This document shows, one piece after another, positions 17,901-27,181 of a DNA stretch of 64,000 nt (positions are counted from its first letter, which is position 1; every line of letters begins with the position of its first letter). The stretch is taken from the NCBI GenBank assembly GCA_024229115.1, contig JAAEST010000103.1:62001-126000 (forward strand), read 5' to 3'. The notes below the pieces were generated by a model, which searched no databases, had not been told where the DNA came from, and was given only the letters and a program-made list of their open reading frames with translations. This DNA is from Oligoflexia bacterium (GTDB lineage Bacteria > Bdellovibrionota > Bacteriovoracia > Bacteriovoracales > Bacteriovoracaceae). Made by a program: the position numbers and the translations under genes.

Positions 17901-18046
17901 CTCAAAAATTTCTTAAGACAAGTAAGGTAAAAGTTAAATTTAAAAACTTATTAGATCCAGAAGCTCTTAAAACAGAGAATGGAAAGTTAAAAGAGACTTA
18001 TAGAAAAGGACGCGAGGCTAGCTTTAGCTATACAAAAACTTTTTAG
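14975..18046 (+). CDS. TonB-dependent receptor with N-terminal carboxypeptidase-regulatory-like domain
   Basis: 1023 residues: signal peptide (about 1-20), a first Ig-like beta domain (about 21-105), a CarboxypepD_reg-like domain (about 112-190: SGTVLDSSGKPVKEAFIYVS), a plug (about 210-330: VTGLTIVDGKYVYIRGLGER, LPGDFGGGTVTLKT) and a large barrel ending in a C-terminal aromatic residue (FSYTKTF). This architecture is that of large receptors for polymers or proteins rather than small siderophores. The plug sequence with YIRGLGERYSNVLLND resembles receptors next to TonB2 systems. The ligand is unknown; the secreted protein at 9006 is a candidate partner. Last energised component of the operon. 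Confidence 0.9.
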   Translation: MFLKKIFLLSILFFVSSLQAKTGTLTLLVYENLLPASSKEVVINGKIKTATDRDGVISQSLKEGRHFVEMKINNEVKSTSFNIVKGEDTQIIVNLVGQDTDVEVSQPELKEKNVKQTVISGTVLDSSGKPVKEAFIYVSGAIKRAQTSGKGEFSLKAPIGKRIISIVHKSYKTKVLKDAVIKKGFRLKESLEPASLELDDFVVVAPHLQGSLSALIEVRKNSSNVAEVMGSEQIGKSGDSDAASSLSRVTGLTIVDGKYVYIRGLGERYSNVLLNDANMPSPDPTRRVVQLDLFPSGILDSMIIQKSYSPDLPGDFGGGTVTLKTKNIPEEFVGKVSVGTSYATGGNQKLRAKGGSKDWLGIDDGTRELPQSLKDATANGRKLVKDNGLNGGTSAQRMIELSTDMTRNYNVTNERASVPPSLSFALGDLYKHRGKKFGFLFSGMYSDKWDSSSTNKISYNGEEVAESEYNTTKSKRTIKLSGMLNLGVRLNKHFDIKTNTLLLRKTTDEVKVVDKSSATDSDSNYRENSIQWQERQLFGQVLSGEHQIGNNKKRKFDWKYSYSQAKRDQPDSRRYLQFLKEKGYETSTDGKNNEKLYNGLVDVTQDISTSFDLPLLKTKPVSLSSKFGFRYTQKERESETKRFKYSDLKADVAKSVTGNENIQLESLENICTDEVIRAGGCVIEDITAGSDRYSAKQSIRAYFLDTETGVYDFAKFNIGARFEESNQRITTFKSDAARTEINSGLMMQDILPVYRLTLSPIDSLKLRVAYSETVSRPDFKDLNPVAYFDDEKNRSIKGNLNLKGTIIENYDARLEWYFDKGENISLGVFRKNFINPIEEVAGSFDQNGKLVATENSYQLANVGVATSQGFEVEFRKKLNFINDSLENLSIGGNYSKIESELSIFNDLTTQLTNKSRPLQGQSPYVINANIDYDDKDSGTSATILYNVFGRRIDAVGTKPFDDVYEEPFKQVDFVFSQKFLKTSKVKVKFKNLLDPEALKTENGKLKETYRKGREASFSYTKTF

Positions 18047-18054
18047 GAAAATTT

Positions 18055-18771
18055 ATGCGTATATTAATTTTAGGAATATTAATTATTATTTCAGTTTCAT
18101 GTGAGATGCATAAACAAGAGGCGTTCTCAAATAATAGTGGCGAAAGCAAAGGATTTCTCCTTTCTAAGTCTGATGAAGCTTTTAAGGCCATTTCTGAAAA
18201 TGAAGTTTCAGCATTAAGAACAATCCTCGAAGAAGGAACTTACGAAACGAATGCATTAAGTGAAAATGGAAAACTCCTGCTTAATGAAGCTGTGAAAGTT
18301 AAAAAAGTCTTGATTACATTATTACTACTGGATAATGGTGCAGACATAACTTTAGAAGACGAAGAAGGAAATAGTGCTCTTGATCTAATTGCTGATTATG
18401 CTGAAAAAGATCAATGGGAAAAATTACTTAAGAAAGAAGATCTTGATAGCTCATTTCTTGCATCTAAAGCAGTGACACTTGTTTCAGAAACAGCAATTGA
18501 CACTCAAGATAAGACTAAGGAGATGCTTACTGAATATTTCAACTATGGAGTTGATGTTAATTCAAGAAGCAAGTCTCAATTTCCTCTTCTTGCTATTGCT
18601 GGTTCTAAGGCCCTCACAGAACTAACAAGGTTTCTTTGTGAACAAGACTCTATCGATGTTAATGCAAAAATCAGAAGACGTTCAATATTAGCTGTTATGA
18701 AAAAGTTAAAACGAAGAAATCCAGCAATAGGCGAAGTTATTGAAATTCTCAAGTCTTACGGGGCAAGATAA
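18055..18771 (+). CDS. Ankyrin-repeat-like lipoprotein
   Basis: 238 residues. Lipobox IISVSC gives lipidated Cys16. The chain contains ankyrin-type turns: LLLNEAVKVKKVLITLLLLD with NGADITLEDEEGNSALDLIA, and later DVNSRSKSQFPLLAIAGSKA. Ankyrin repeats bind proteins; as a lipoprotein in the TonB2 operon it may hold the receptor or its partner. No enzyme motif. It begins 8 bases after the receptor stop. Confidence 0.72.
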   Translation: MRILILGILIIISVSCEMHKQEAFSNNSGESKGFLLSKSDEAFKAISENEVSALRTILEEGTYETNALSENGKLLLNEAVKVKKVLITLLLLDNGADITLEDEEGNSALDLIADYAEKDQWEKLLKKEDLDSSFLASKAVTLVSETAIDTQDKTKEMLTEYFNYGVDVNSRSKSQFPLLAIAGSKALTELTRFLCEQDSIDVNAKIRRRSILAVMKKLKRRNPAIGEVIEILKSYGAR

Positions 18772-18856
18772 CGAGCTGATTTAAATCATATATTTTACCT
18801 ATAGCTCTTAGTTCTTTAAAATAAGGTATCATTTAAAATGACAGTAAGGAGGGGCT

Positions 18857-19369
18857 ATGAGTTTTTATGTATTAAGTAAGGGCAATCTCACACAGATCGA
18901 GTTTGACTACCTGACAGGTACGATGGGTGAGCGTTTAGAGCCAACTTTAGTTCCGGGTAAGGTGACTGTTCAAAGAGAGAATGTATCTCCTGCTGCTAAA
19001 TCATATGCCATAGAAATTATGAGCTCTCCGGTAATTTCGATTGATGCCAAGGCAAATGTCGAAGATGCCTTAAAAATGCTTAAGGAAAAAAACATTCACC
19101 ACCTCGTTCTTACTCAAGGTCCTTATGTAAAAGGCCTTATTAGTGATCGCGATCTTTCATGGTTAGCGAAATTTGAATTAGATAAGAACGCTCAGGTCTA
19201 TCAATTTATGAGCAATATGATTTTGGCCTGTCATGAAGAAACGAGGATTGATCATGTGGCCAAAGTGATGGTGAGAGAGAATATCTCTGCAATCCCTGTC
19301 GTGAACGATGAGTCGGAACTTACGGGAGTTGTGACACACCATGACTTATTGCGATGGATTTACGAGTAG
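18857..19369 (+). CDS. Two-CBS-domain protein
   Basis: 170 residues. Two CBS domains: about 53-105 (MSSPVISIDAKANVEDALKM, GLISDRDLSWL) and about 115-170 (MILACHEETRIDHVAKVMV, VVTHHDLLRWI). CBS pairs bind adenine nucleotides and act as energy or nucleotide sensors. The 50 N-terminal residues match nothing I know. It has AAGGAGG before its ATG and is followed by a terminator, so it is monocistronic. Partner unknown. Confidence 0.88.
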   Translation: MSFYVLSKGNLTQIEFDYLTGTMGERLEPTLVPGKVTVQRENVSPAAKSYAIEIMSSPVISIDAKANVEDALKMLKEKNIHHLVLTQGPYVKGLISDRDLSWLAKFELDKNAQVYQFMSNMILACHEETRIDHVAKVMVRENISAIPVVNDESELTGVVTHHDLLRWIYE

Positions 19370-19397
19370 TTACAGTTAAATTTTAAGTACTTACACG

Positions 19398-19425
19398 GGG
19401 CCTTTTCTAGGCCCTATTTTTTTTT
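19398..19425 (+). terminator. Rho-independent terminator after the CBS gene
   Basis: GGGCCT (19398-19403) pairs with AGGCCC (19409-19414), followed by TA and a run of nine T. Confidence 0.8.
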
Positions 19426-19436
19426 GAATAACTAGC

Positions 19437-19466
19437 CTTGACAGTGGTAGAACCTATCCCATCTTA
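19437..19466 (+). promoter_or_regulatory. Sigma32-like heat-shock promoter of groES-groEL
   Basis: CTTGACA (19437-19443), 14-base spacer and CCCATCTTA (19458-19466), close to the RpoH consensus CTTGAAA/CCCCATNTA. No CIRCE inverted repeat (TTAGCACTC/GAGTGCTAA) is present, so control by HrcA is not indicated. Confidence 0.65.
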
Positions 19467-19519
19467 CGACACGTAAAAATAATAGATTGTTAACGCATTG
19501 CTTTTTAAAGGAGGCACGA

Positions 19520-19807
19520 ATGCAAGTTCAACCACTACACGATAGAGTTCTCGTTGAGAGAGTAGAAGAAGAAACTAAAACAGCTGGTGGAATTATCATT
19601 CCTGATAACAACAAGGAAAAGCCACAACAAGGTAAAGTAATTGCTGTTGGTAAAGGTTATAGAAACCAAGACGGTTCAAGAAGTGAACTAGAAGTTAAGT
19701 CTGGTGATACAGTTCTTTTCGGAAAGTACACAGGAACTGAAGTAAAGGTTGAAGGAAAAGAATTCCTAATTATGAAAGAAGAAGAAATTTTAGGTGTATT
19801 ACAATAG
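19520..19807 (+). CDS. groES: GroES co-chaperonin
   Basis: 95 residues from the ATG at 19520, which has AAAGGAGG (19507-19514) upstream; an earlier in-frame start at 19487 gives a non-conserved extension and is rejected. Clear family motifs: [18 protein letters not shown], the mobile loop [10 protein letters not shown] and [12 protein letters not shown]. It caps the GroEL ring during protein folding. Nine bases separate it from groEL. Confidence 0.98.
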   Translation: MQVQPLHDRVLVERVEEETKTAGGIIIPDNNKEKPQQGKVIAVGKGYRNQDGSRSELEVKSGDTVLFGKYTGTEVKVEGKEFLIMKEEEILGVLQ

Positions 19808-21460
<1,653 letters not shown>

Positions 21461-21497
21461 CCTGCGAGCTATAATCAAAATTATTTAAAAGTAGAAC

Positions 21498-21524
21498 AGC
21501 CCCCTTACAGTAGGGGGCTTTTTT
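21498..21524 (+). terminator. Rho-independent terminator of groESL
   Basis: AGCCCCCT (21498-21505) pairs with AGGGGGCT (21512-21519) around a 6-base loop and is followed by five T. The stop codon of the facing gene lies at its edge. Confidence 0.88.
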
Positions 21525-21861
21525 ATAGCAAGTTTTCTTTTAAAAAACTTTGAATGAAATATATCGTTGTAGATAAAATAATAAAGAGAATAATTTCAAC
21601 TTTTCTTATTTTTTCATCTTTTTCAAAATTCAAAAATGGAATATAGAGAGCAAAGAAGACTAGATTTAAAGCTAGATCAAAAAAGTGATGAGTTAAACAT
21701 ACATTTAAATTGTGATTTAGATAGAAGAAGTGATCAAAAACCTCTTTGATTAATCCTATTATAATAAGAATGGTAAATATCAAAGCAGAGTGCAACTTAC
21801 TTCTAAAAAGCTCTAGGCAAATTAAACTGCTAATAAATAAATGTAAGAAGTGACCAAACAT
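21523..21861 (-). CDS. Small polytopic membrane protein (VanZ-like layout)
   Basis: 112 residues with four hydrophobic segments (about 5-20, 26-40, 62-80, 88-106). The arrangement of an acidic pair in GLIKEVFDHF and an Asp/Asn helix FDLALNLVFFALY resembles small VanZ-like membrane proteins, but the similarity is loose and I cannot name the family. Transcribed towards groEL. No good ribosome binding site is seen, so the gene is plausible rather than certain. Confidence 0.5.
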   Translation of the reverse strand: MFGHFLHLFISSLICLELFRSKLHSALIFTILIIIGLIKEVFDHFFYLNHNLNVCLTHHFFDLALNLVFFALYIPFLNFEKDEKIRKVEIILFIILSTTIYFIQSFLKENLL

Positions 21862-21980
21862 ATTGATATTATAAACAAATTATTTTGAAATAATAACGGT
21901 CTAAAATACTCTGCTAAGTATAATTTTCCACATAAATTCCATTTACTATCTTTGGTAAAATATTTCTTGAGAAGGTGTGA

Positions 21981-23093
21981 ATGAAATTATTTTTATCAAT
22001 TATTTTTCTATTGTTTTCATTGAGTATTAGACCTTGTGCTGAAGTAAACCTACAGACTCAAGAGAATAGTCCTCTTCAGAAAATTCCTGTTTATGATCAA
22101 GACGGATTAGGAACTTGTTATTCTTATGCTGCTTCAGTCTTAATGGATTATCATTTGATTGAAAGTGGAAAGGTAGAAGATCAATTAACAAACCCTTTAT
22201 GGCTTGCACTGAAGTACTCTCAAGATACACATGATAAGTCTCTTGAGGGCGGGAATATGCGGCTTACAATTAATGAGATAAGAAAAATTGGTATCTGTAA
22301 GAGTAGTGTGATTGAAGAAGCTCTCGATCGAGTTAAGAGAGAGAATGATATTAGCCATGCTCAGTTATTAGATATTGTAGAGTTAACTCATGACATTTAT
22401 GCAAAGGATCCAAGTCTTTCAACAAGTGAAATTTATGATCAGGCCATTAATCAGTGTCATGCTAAAAATCGAAATATTGGTTCATCAATGCATGATGATA
22501 TTTTCGGAGGGTTTCAAACCCCTGAAGGATTGTTTACGCAGGTTATGCCAACATATTTTTTAAGTGATCTACTCAAAGAGTGCAAAGGGGATAACATTTA
22601 CAAGCCTAAGGTTCCGAAGGCCAAAAGTGTCTGCGGAAGTTGTTCTGATGAGAAAATGAAAAAGAAAGTGGATGATCTTTTAAGTGAAGGAAAGCCTGTT
22701 GGAGTTCGTTACTGTGCCTCTGTTTTAAAAGATGGTGATTATCAAGGGATCAATGAAGAAAGAAATGGCTTATTCTTTAGTAATCGAAGTGACAAAATCG
22801 TTCGAAAGAAAGATGAAGAAGATGAGAATGGAAATACATTATTAGGTTGTCGTCACCATGCATCTGTTGTTGTTGGAAGTCGCAATAATGGTGGAAAGTG
22901 TGAATATTTACTCAGAAACTCTTGGGGTGGAAAAAAATATAAGGAACATACAAGTTGTTTATGTGAAGTTAGTAAAGGTGTCTATGAAGAATGTACGAGA
23001 GGGGATGGAAAGCCAAATGCTGTAGGATGCTGGATCCGTGCTGATCAATTAGTATCAAATACATATGAATTAGCCCATATGAAGGATAAGTGA
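21981..23093 (+). CDS. Secreted papain-like cysteine protease (C1 family)
   Basis: 370 residues with a signal peptide (about 1-20). Catalytic set in papain order: oxyanion and cysteine region VYDQDGLGTCYSYAAS (Cys46), histidine in RHHASVVVGS (His293) and asparagine in YLLRNSWGG (Asn313). An insertion of about 200 residues rich in charged residues and cysteines (including CGSC) separates Cys and His, and there is no pro-region of normal length. Secreted C1 proteases digest protein outside the cytoplasm, which suits a predator or scavenger. The next gene overlaps by one base (TGATG) and is co-translated. Confidence 0.85.
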   Translation: MKLFLSIIFLLFSLSIRPCAEVNLQTQENSPLQKIPVYDQDGLGTCYSYAASVLMDYHLIESGKVEDQLTNPLWLALKYSQDTHDKSLEGGNMRLTINEIRKIGICKSSVIEEALDRVKRENDISHAQLLDIVELTHDIYAKDPSLSTSEIYDQAINQCHAKNRNIGSSMHDDIFGGFQTPEGLFTQVMPTYFLSDLLKECKGDNIYKPKVPKAKSVCGSCSDEKMKKKVDDLLSEGKPVGVRYCASVLKDGDYQGINEERNGLFFSNRSDKIVRKKDEEDENGNTLLGCRHHASVVVGSRNNGGKCEYLLRNSWGGKKYKEHTSCLCEVSKGVYEECTRGDGKPNAVGCWIRADQLVSNTYELAHMKDK

Positions 23094-23488
23094 TGAAAAT
23101 ACTTTTGGTCTTTCTCTTTTGCTCGATCGCTTCTATTCAGGCTGGATCTTGTGAAGGAAAATATCGTTTTAAAATACAAGGAAAAGACAAGATCTTTTGT
23201 ATCGAAAAAGAAATGAAATCTTTGGTAAATATTGAGTGTACAAAAAAGAAGTGCGATTCTCTAAAAATTTTGAGTTCCCCTAAACTAAAGAACGTAAGGC
23301 TATCTACATCTGAGTTAGCAGGTGGTAAAAACCCTAGCACACTTCTTTGTAAGAAAATAAATGGTCAATTGATTTTCGCTAAATCTGAATTTGGTCACGA
23401 GCAATTCTTCTGTCAATTTAAAGACAAATCGATGATCAGTACAAACTCTTTAATGGTTAAATATGAGGATATAAAGGCAAATCAATGA
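23093..23488 (+). CDS. Small secreted cysteine-rich protein coupled to the papain-like protease
   Basis: 131 residues from the ATG at 23093, which overlaps the protease stop; a GTG three bases earlier is also possible. A signal peptide (about 1-18, QAGS) is followed by six cysteines in a 110-residue chain (for example SCEGKYRF, IECTKKKCDSL, TLLCKKINGQ). I do not recognise the family. Co-translation with a protease lacking a normal pro-region makes an inhibitor or folding partner plausible, but this is inference. Confidence 0.65.
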   Translation: MKILLVFLFCSIASIQAGSCEGKYRFKIQGKDKIFCIEKEMKSLVNIECTKKKCDSLKILSSPKLKNVRLSTSELAGGKNPSTLLCKKINGQLIFAKSEFGHEQFFCQFKDKSMISTNSLMVKYEDIKANQ

Positions 23489-23494
23489 GTCTTA

Positions 23495-25048
23495 CTAAAG
23501 GCAAGACTCTTGAGCTTCATAGCTTGATTCGGTATAGATCTTTTTAATATTTTCTCCAGAAACTTCGAAGCTAATTTTTCCACCACATTCTTCAATTTTA
23601 TTTTTAAAGAATGAGAATACTTCTGACTTCTTCCAAATCTTTTCACCAATTTTCGCCCAGATTTTAGACTTCTTAATATTGTCTTCTTCTTGATTAAGTT
23701 CTTCTCTTAATTCATTAATTTTTGCTAGCTTCTTAGAAAGAGATTCTTCTAGTCTCATGTTCTCTGTCCAAGCAAGAAAGTTCATTTTAAATGAATTAAT
23801 CATTTCTTTTGACCAGCTTAGCTTATATTCAATTTGGTTGTAGCCAATTGATTGGTCGATATCTGGAATATTAAGACAGTGATTAAGACCAGTTACTTTT
23901 TTAAATTTTTTAAAAGCTCGTCCAAGTTTATTGTCTCTGCCAAAATCAGCTTCGTATTTATAAGTGAAGTTGCTAAACTCTTCTTTTCTTTTAACTCTTC
24001 TATTATTTTGCCAATCCATCTCTTCAATATCTTTGTGACCAGCTTCAAAGTTATGAGTTCTTTTATGATTCAAGCCAACAATGCGATAGTTGTGTGACTT
24101 AACGTAAATACCCTTTGAAGTTTTTTGAGTGGCATCCCAAGCAAAAATGAGATCTTCAACTTCAGCATGTCTCTCTTTTGATCTTCTGAAACTTAATAAA
24201 GGGATATAAGGTAGACCACTTCCGTAACTTCTAGAAAAACCAGTCTTATATTTTTCGATATCAGCAATCTTATTAACACCAGGGTGTTCAGCTGCTTCTA
24301 GTTCTTGAATAGCATTGAATCGCCCTTTAACAAGATCTTTATAAGCTTCTCTAACTTCTGGTGTATCAAGTTCAAGCTCATAACTAAGTCCTGTAGCCCA
24401 TTCTTTGATCTTATTAGCACTAGCACCTAAATAAGAAATTCCGCCTTGAATGGCCATAGATCTAATCTTTCTCTTTGTAACTCCAACATAAATCTTGTTC
24501 GGTCCCGTCTTTTCTACATAGTGAGACCAGCTACCTTTTGCTACAAAGTTTGCCCCTACATGAAATGGGCTGATTCCAGTTCCAATATTAAAGCTTACGC
24601 CACCTTGAGAGTCCCAGAAAACTGCATCTCCAACATTCCAAGGCTCAAGTCCTTCAGCCTTTCTAGGAATTCGGCGAGTTTCTTTTATTTCTTTCTTTGT
24701 TTGATTTGGAAGCATAGTTCCATAGTATCCAACGTAAGAACCTTTAATCAGTGAGAGTCCGGCATTGGCCCACTGACCTAGCTCAGGAAACCAAGACGAT
24801 TTTCCAGCCCCCAAAGATACATAATAGTTTTTAACAATATTGAAATCATAGCCTTCGTTTGAGTCTGCTAACTCGACAGTAGGGCATTCATCTAAAGATG
24901 TAGGGTTTTCTTGTTTATTGATAAAACCAGGTATGAAATTAGCCTCTAGATATTGCGAATTAGAATTCGAATAAATTGGTTTATTCTGAGCATAAACTGC
25001 TCCAGAAGCTAATAAAATAATAAGTATCTTTTTCATAAGGTTTTCCAT
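23495..25048 (-). CDS. Secreted protein of unknown function, about 513-517 residues
   Basis: Two starts are possible: ATG at 25048 or, four codons later, ATG at 25036, which gives a cleaner signal peptide (MKKILIILLASGAVYAQ). The mature part has Gly/Trp-rich strands (about 75-200: SLGAGKSSWFPELGQWANAG, DAVFWDSQGGVSFNIGTG) and a charged helical C-terminal third (about 415-490) with a coiled-coil run LAKINELREELNQEEDN. No family recognised. It converges on the small secreted gene, with 6 bases between stops. Outer-membrane or secreted location is likely; the function is open. Confidence 0.7.
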   Translation of the reverse strand: MENLMKKILIILLASGAVYAQNKPIYSNSNSQYLEANFIPGFINKQENPTSLDECPTVELADSNEGYDFNIVKNYYVSLGAGKSSWFPELGQWANAGLSLIKGSYVGYYGTMLPNQTKKEIKETRRIPRKAEGLEPWNVGDAVFWDSQGGVSFNIGTGISPFHVGANFVAKGSWSHYVEKTGPNKIYVGVTKRKIRSMAIQGGISYLGASANKIKEWATGLSYELELDTPEVREAYKDLVKGRFNAIQELEAAEHPGVNKIADIEKYKTGFSRSYGSGLPYIPLLSFRRSKERHAEVEDLIFAWDATQKTSKGIYVKSHNYRIVGLNHKRTHNFEAGHKDIEEMDWQNNRRVKRKEEFSNFTYKYEADFGRDNKLGRAFKKFKKVTGLNHCLNIPDIDQSIGYNQIEYKLSWSKEMINSFKMNFLAWTENMRLEESLSKKLAKINELREELNQEEDNIKKSKIWAKIGEKIWKKSEVFSFFKNKIEECGGKISFEVSGENIKKIYTESSYEAQESCL

Positions 25049-25100
25049 GTAATTTTCTGTATTTGTCTATCAAAAAGACAACAATGAGACAAAGCTTGTG

Positions 25101-25106
25101 TATAAT
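25101..25106 (+). promoter_or_regulatory. Possible -10 element of the pel operon
   Basis: TATAAT at 25101-25106, 48 bases before the first pel start codon; no good -35 at the normal distance (AAGACA or GACAAC are the nearest). It lies in the 105-base divergent gap shared with the gene at 23495-25048. Confidence 0.4.
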
Positions 25107-25153
25107 TTATAGTGTAAAGAAAATGTGATATTTACCTGAAAATAAAAGGATTT

Positions 25154-27181
25154 ATGAAGCTTTCAGTGCTCATTTTTATTATTCTTGCCCTATTAAGTGG
25201 CAATATTCACTCCCAAGAGATTAATCGTAATATCTTGGCGTTATGGGATAGTTCTGAATTTCAGGAAGATGATATCTATTTTTCAAATATTCATCAGAGT
25301 TTAGAGGTTGTTTTCAATCACTTTGGATTTGATCTTACTTACGTGGACATTGAAAAAGAAGATGAGCTAAAGAAGATCCGTTGGTCTGAATATCATGGAG
25401 CTGTCAGCTGGTTCACAGATGATAAAGCGACCCATCATCAACTTTTGGCCAAGAAAGTAACTGAATTAGGAGCTCTAAAGAAACCATATCTATGTTTAGG
25501 TTATTTTGGCTTTTTCTCAAATATTCTTAATGAAAACAGAATCAATAATCTTATTAAAGATTTTAAAATCTCCTATGGGGCTTTCTTTCAAGGGAATCCA
25601 CTTAAATTAAATATTTCCTACGAAAAAAATAAAAACATAACTTCTTTTGAAAGAAGTTATGAGGGAGAGCTCGTTAATGGATTCATGATGAAAGATTTAT
25701 CTAAGGGAGATAATGTTTATCTGAAGGTAAATTTGGATGGAAAGAAATCTCCTTCAGATGTGGTGATACTTAGGCGAGGTTTTGGATATGCCCAGAGAGA
25801 GTATGATGCCTATGTTTCTAAGTATTTAGGAAAGAGAGTTTGGAGGCTTAATCCATTCTATGCAGTTGAAAAAGTTTTTGGCCCTTTTGATTATCCAATT
25901 CCTGATACAACAACCTTGTTTGGAAAGAGAATAGGGTATGTGCATATCGATGGAGATGGATTTATTAATCGTTCTAATGAGAATAAGGGTGAGTTAGCAG
26001 GTAAAGTCATTCTCGAAAAAATCATTGAAAAATATAAGATTCCTACTGGTGTCAGTTTTATTAATGCAGAGATTTTTCCACAATATTTAGGTAATGATGA
26101 GAGTTTAAACCTATTTAAAGAATACCTTAAAAAACACTACCTTGAATTTGCTTCGCATACATACACTCATCCACTAAGTTGGTCTCTTAATCCTAATGAG
26201 TTTGAGAAAAAACTATATTTAGAAGATCATCAAATTAAAAAGCATAAAGGACCAATCACTGCCTATCGTATTCCTGGTCATCAAATGACATTCAAAAAAG
26301 AAATTGAAATATCCATTAAAGAGTTGAATAAGTTTATCAGAAATCCTTCAAGAAAAATTAAAACCTTATACTGGTCTGGAAACTGCCGACCTCCAAAGGG
26401 AGCTATGGAAGCCCTCGGAGAGTATTTAAATCTTAATGGTGGTGATACGAGAATGGATGATGATCTTAAGACCTATGCTACGGTATTTCCGTTGTCACGA
26501 AAGGTAGGGAAGTTTAGGCAAATCTATTCGTCTAATTCCAATGAAAATACTTACACCAATCTTTGGACAGGCCCTTTTAGTGGGTTCTCAAGAGTTTTAG
26601 AAACGTTTAGGAATACTGAGAGTCCGATTCGTATAAAGCCATCAAATATCTATTACCATTTTTATTCTGGGGATAAGTACTCGGCACTTACTTCTTTAGA
26701 AAAAGCCTATGATTACCTTGTCGACAACAACCATAATATTATTTTTCCTAGTCATTATGTCTTGATAATTAAAGATTTCTTCAAAACTCGAATAGAAAAG
26801 GTAAAGAAAAATGTATTCTTGATTAAAGACTATAATAATATTAGGACTTTAAGACTCGAAGACTCAACAAAATATCCAAATTTCTCATTGTCTAAAAACA
26901 TTATAGGCTTTGAGAAAATCAATGGAATTAACTATATACATCTATCTAAAGGTAAAGAAGCAAGACTCGTGCTTACAGATGAGCTTAAGAAGCCGGCAGT
27001 TCTAGTTCGAAAGGCTGACGGTGTTATTGATAGCTTGGAACTGAAGAAAGACTTTGGTCTTTTAAAAGGTTATTCCGAAAATTTAGGTGAAGTTGAAGTC
27101 GAAATAAATAATAAAGTTAAAAAATTAAAAATAGAAAAGAAGAAGTTTGAAATAAAGTTTAATTATGATCATCCTGTATAA
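25154..27181 (+). CDS. pelA: PelA-like polysaccharide deacetylase
   Basis: 675 residues with a signal peptide (about 1-20). Residues 25-240 resemble the flavodoxin-like middle of PelA (ILALWDSSE, YHGAVSWFTDD). The CE4-type deacetylase follows: HIDGDGF (Asp266, Asp268), then FASHTYTHP with metal-binding His335 and His339, and YRIPGHQM. PelA removes acetyl groups from the GalNAc-rich Pel polymer in the periplasm. The hydrolase domain normally fused at the N-terminus of PelA is missing here and lies in a separate gene at 37421. First gene of a continuous operon (25154-38281), overlapping pelB by 17 bases. Confidence 0.85.
   Translation: MKLSVLIFIILALLSGNIHSQEINRNILALWDSSEFQEDDIYFSNIHQSLEVVFNHFGFDLTYVDIEKEDELKKIRWSEYHGAVSWFTDDKATHHQLLAKKVTELGALKKPYLCLGYFGFFSNILNENRINNLIKDFKISYGAFFQGNPLKLNISYEKNKNITSFERSYEGELVNGFMMKDLSKGDNVYLKVNLDGKKSPSDVVILRRGFGYAQREYDAYVSKYLGKRVWRLNPFYAVEKVFGPFDYPIPDTTTLFGKRIGYVHIDGDGFINRSNENKGELAGKVILEKIIEKYKIPTGVSFINAEIFPQYLGNDESLNLFKEYLKKHYLEFASHTYTHPLSWSLNPNEFEKKLYLEDHQIKKHKGPITAYRIPGHQMTFKKEIEISIKELNKFIRNPSRKIKTLYWSGNCRPPKGAMEALGEYLNLNGGDTRMDDDLKTYATVFPLSRKVGKFRQIYSSNSNENTYTNLWTGPFSGFSRVLETFRNTESPIRIKPSNIYYHFYSGDKYSALTSLEKAYDYLVDNNHNIIFPSHYVLIIKDFFKTRIEKVKKNVFLIKDYNNIRTLRLEDSTKYPNFSLSKNIIGFEKINGINYIHLSKGKEARLVLTDELKKPAVLVRKADGVIDSLELKKDFGLLKGYSENLGEVEVEINNKVKKLKIEKKKFEIKFNYDHPV

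Noticed and set aside
19426-19519. CIRCE operator before groES
   Set aside because: No TTAGCACTC/GAGTGCTAA inverted repeat is present.
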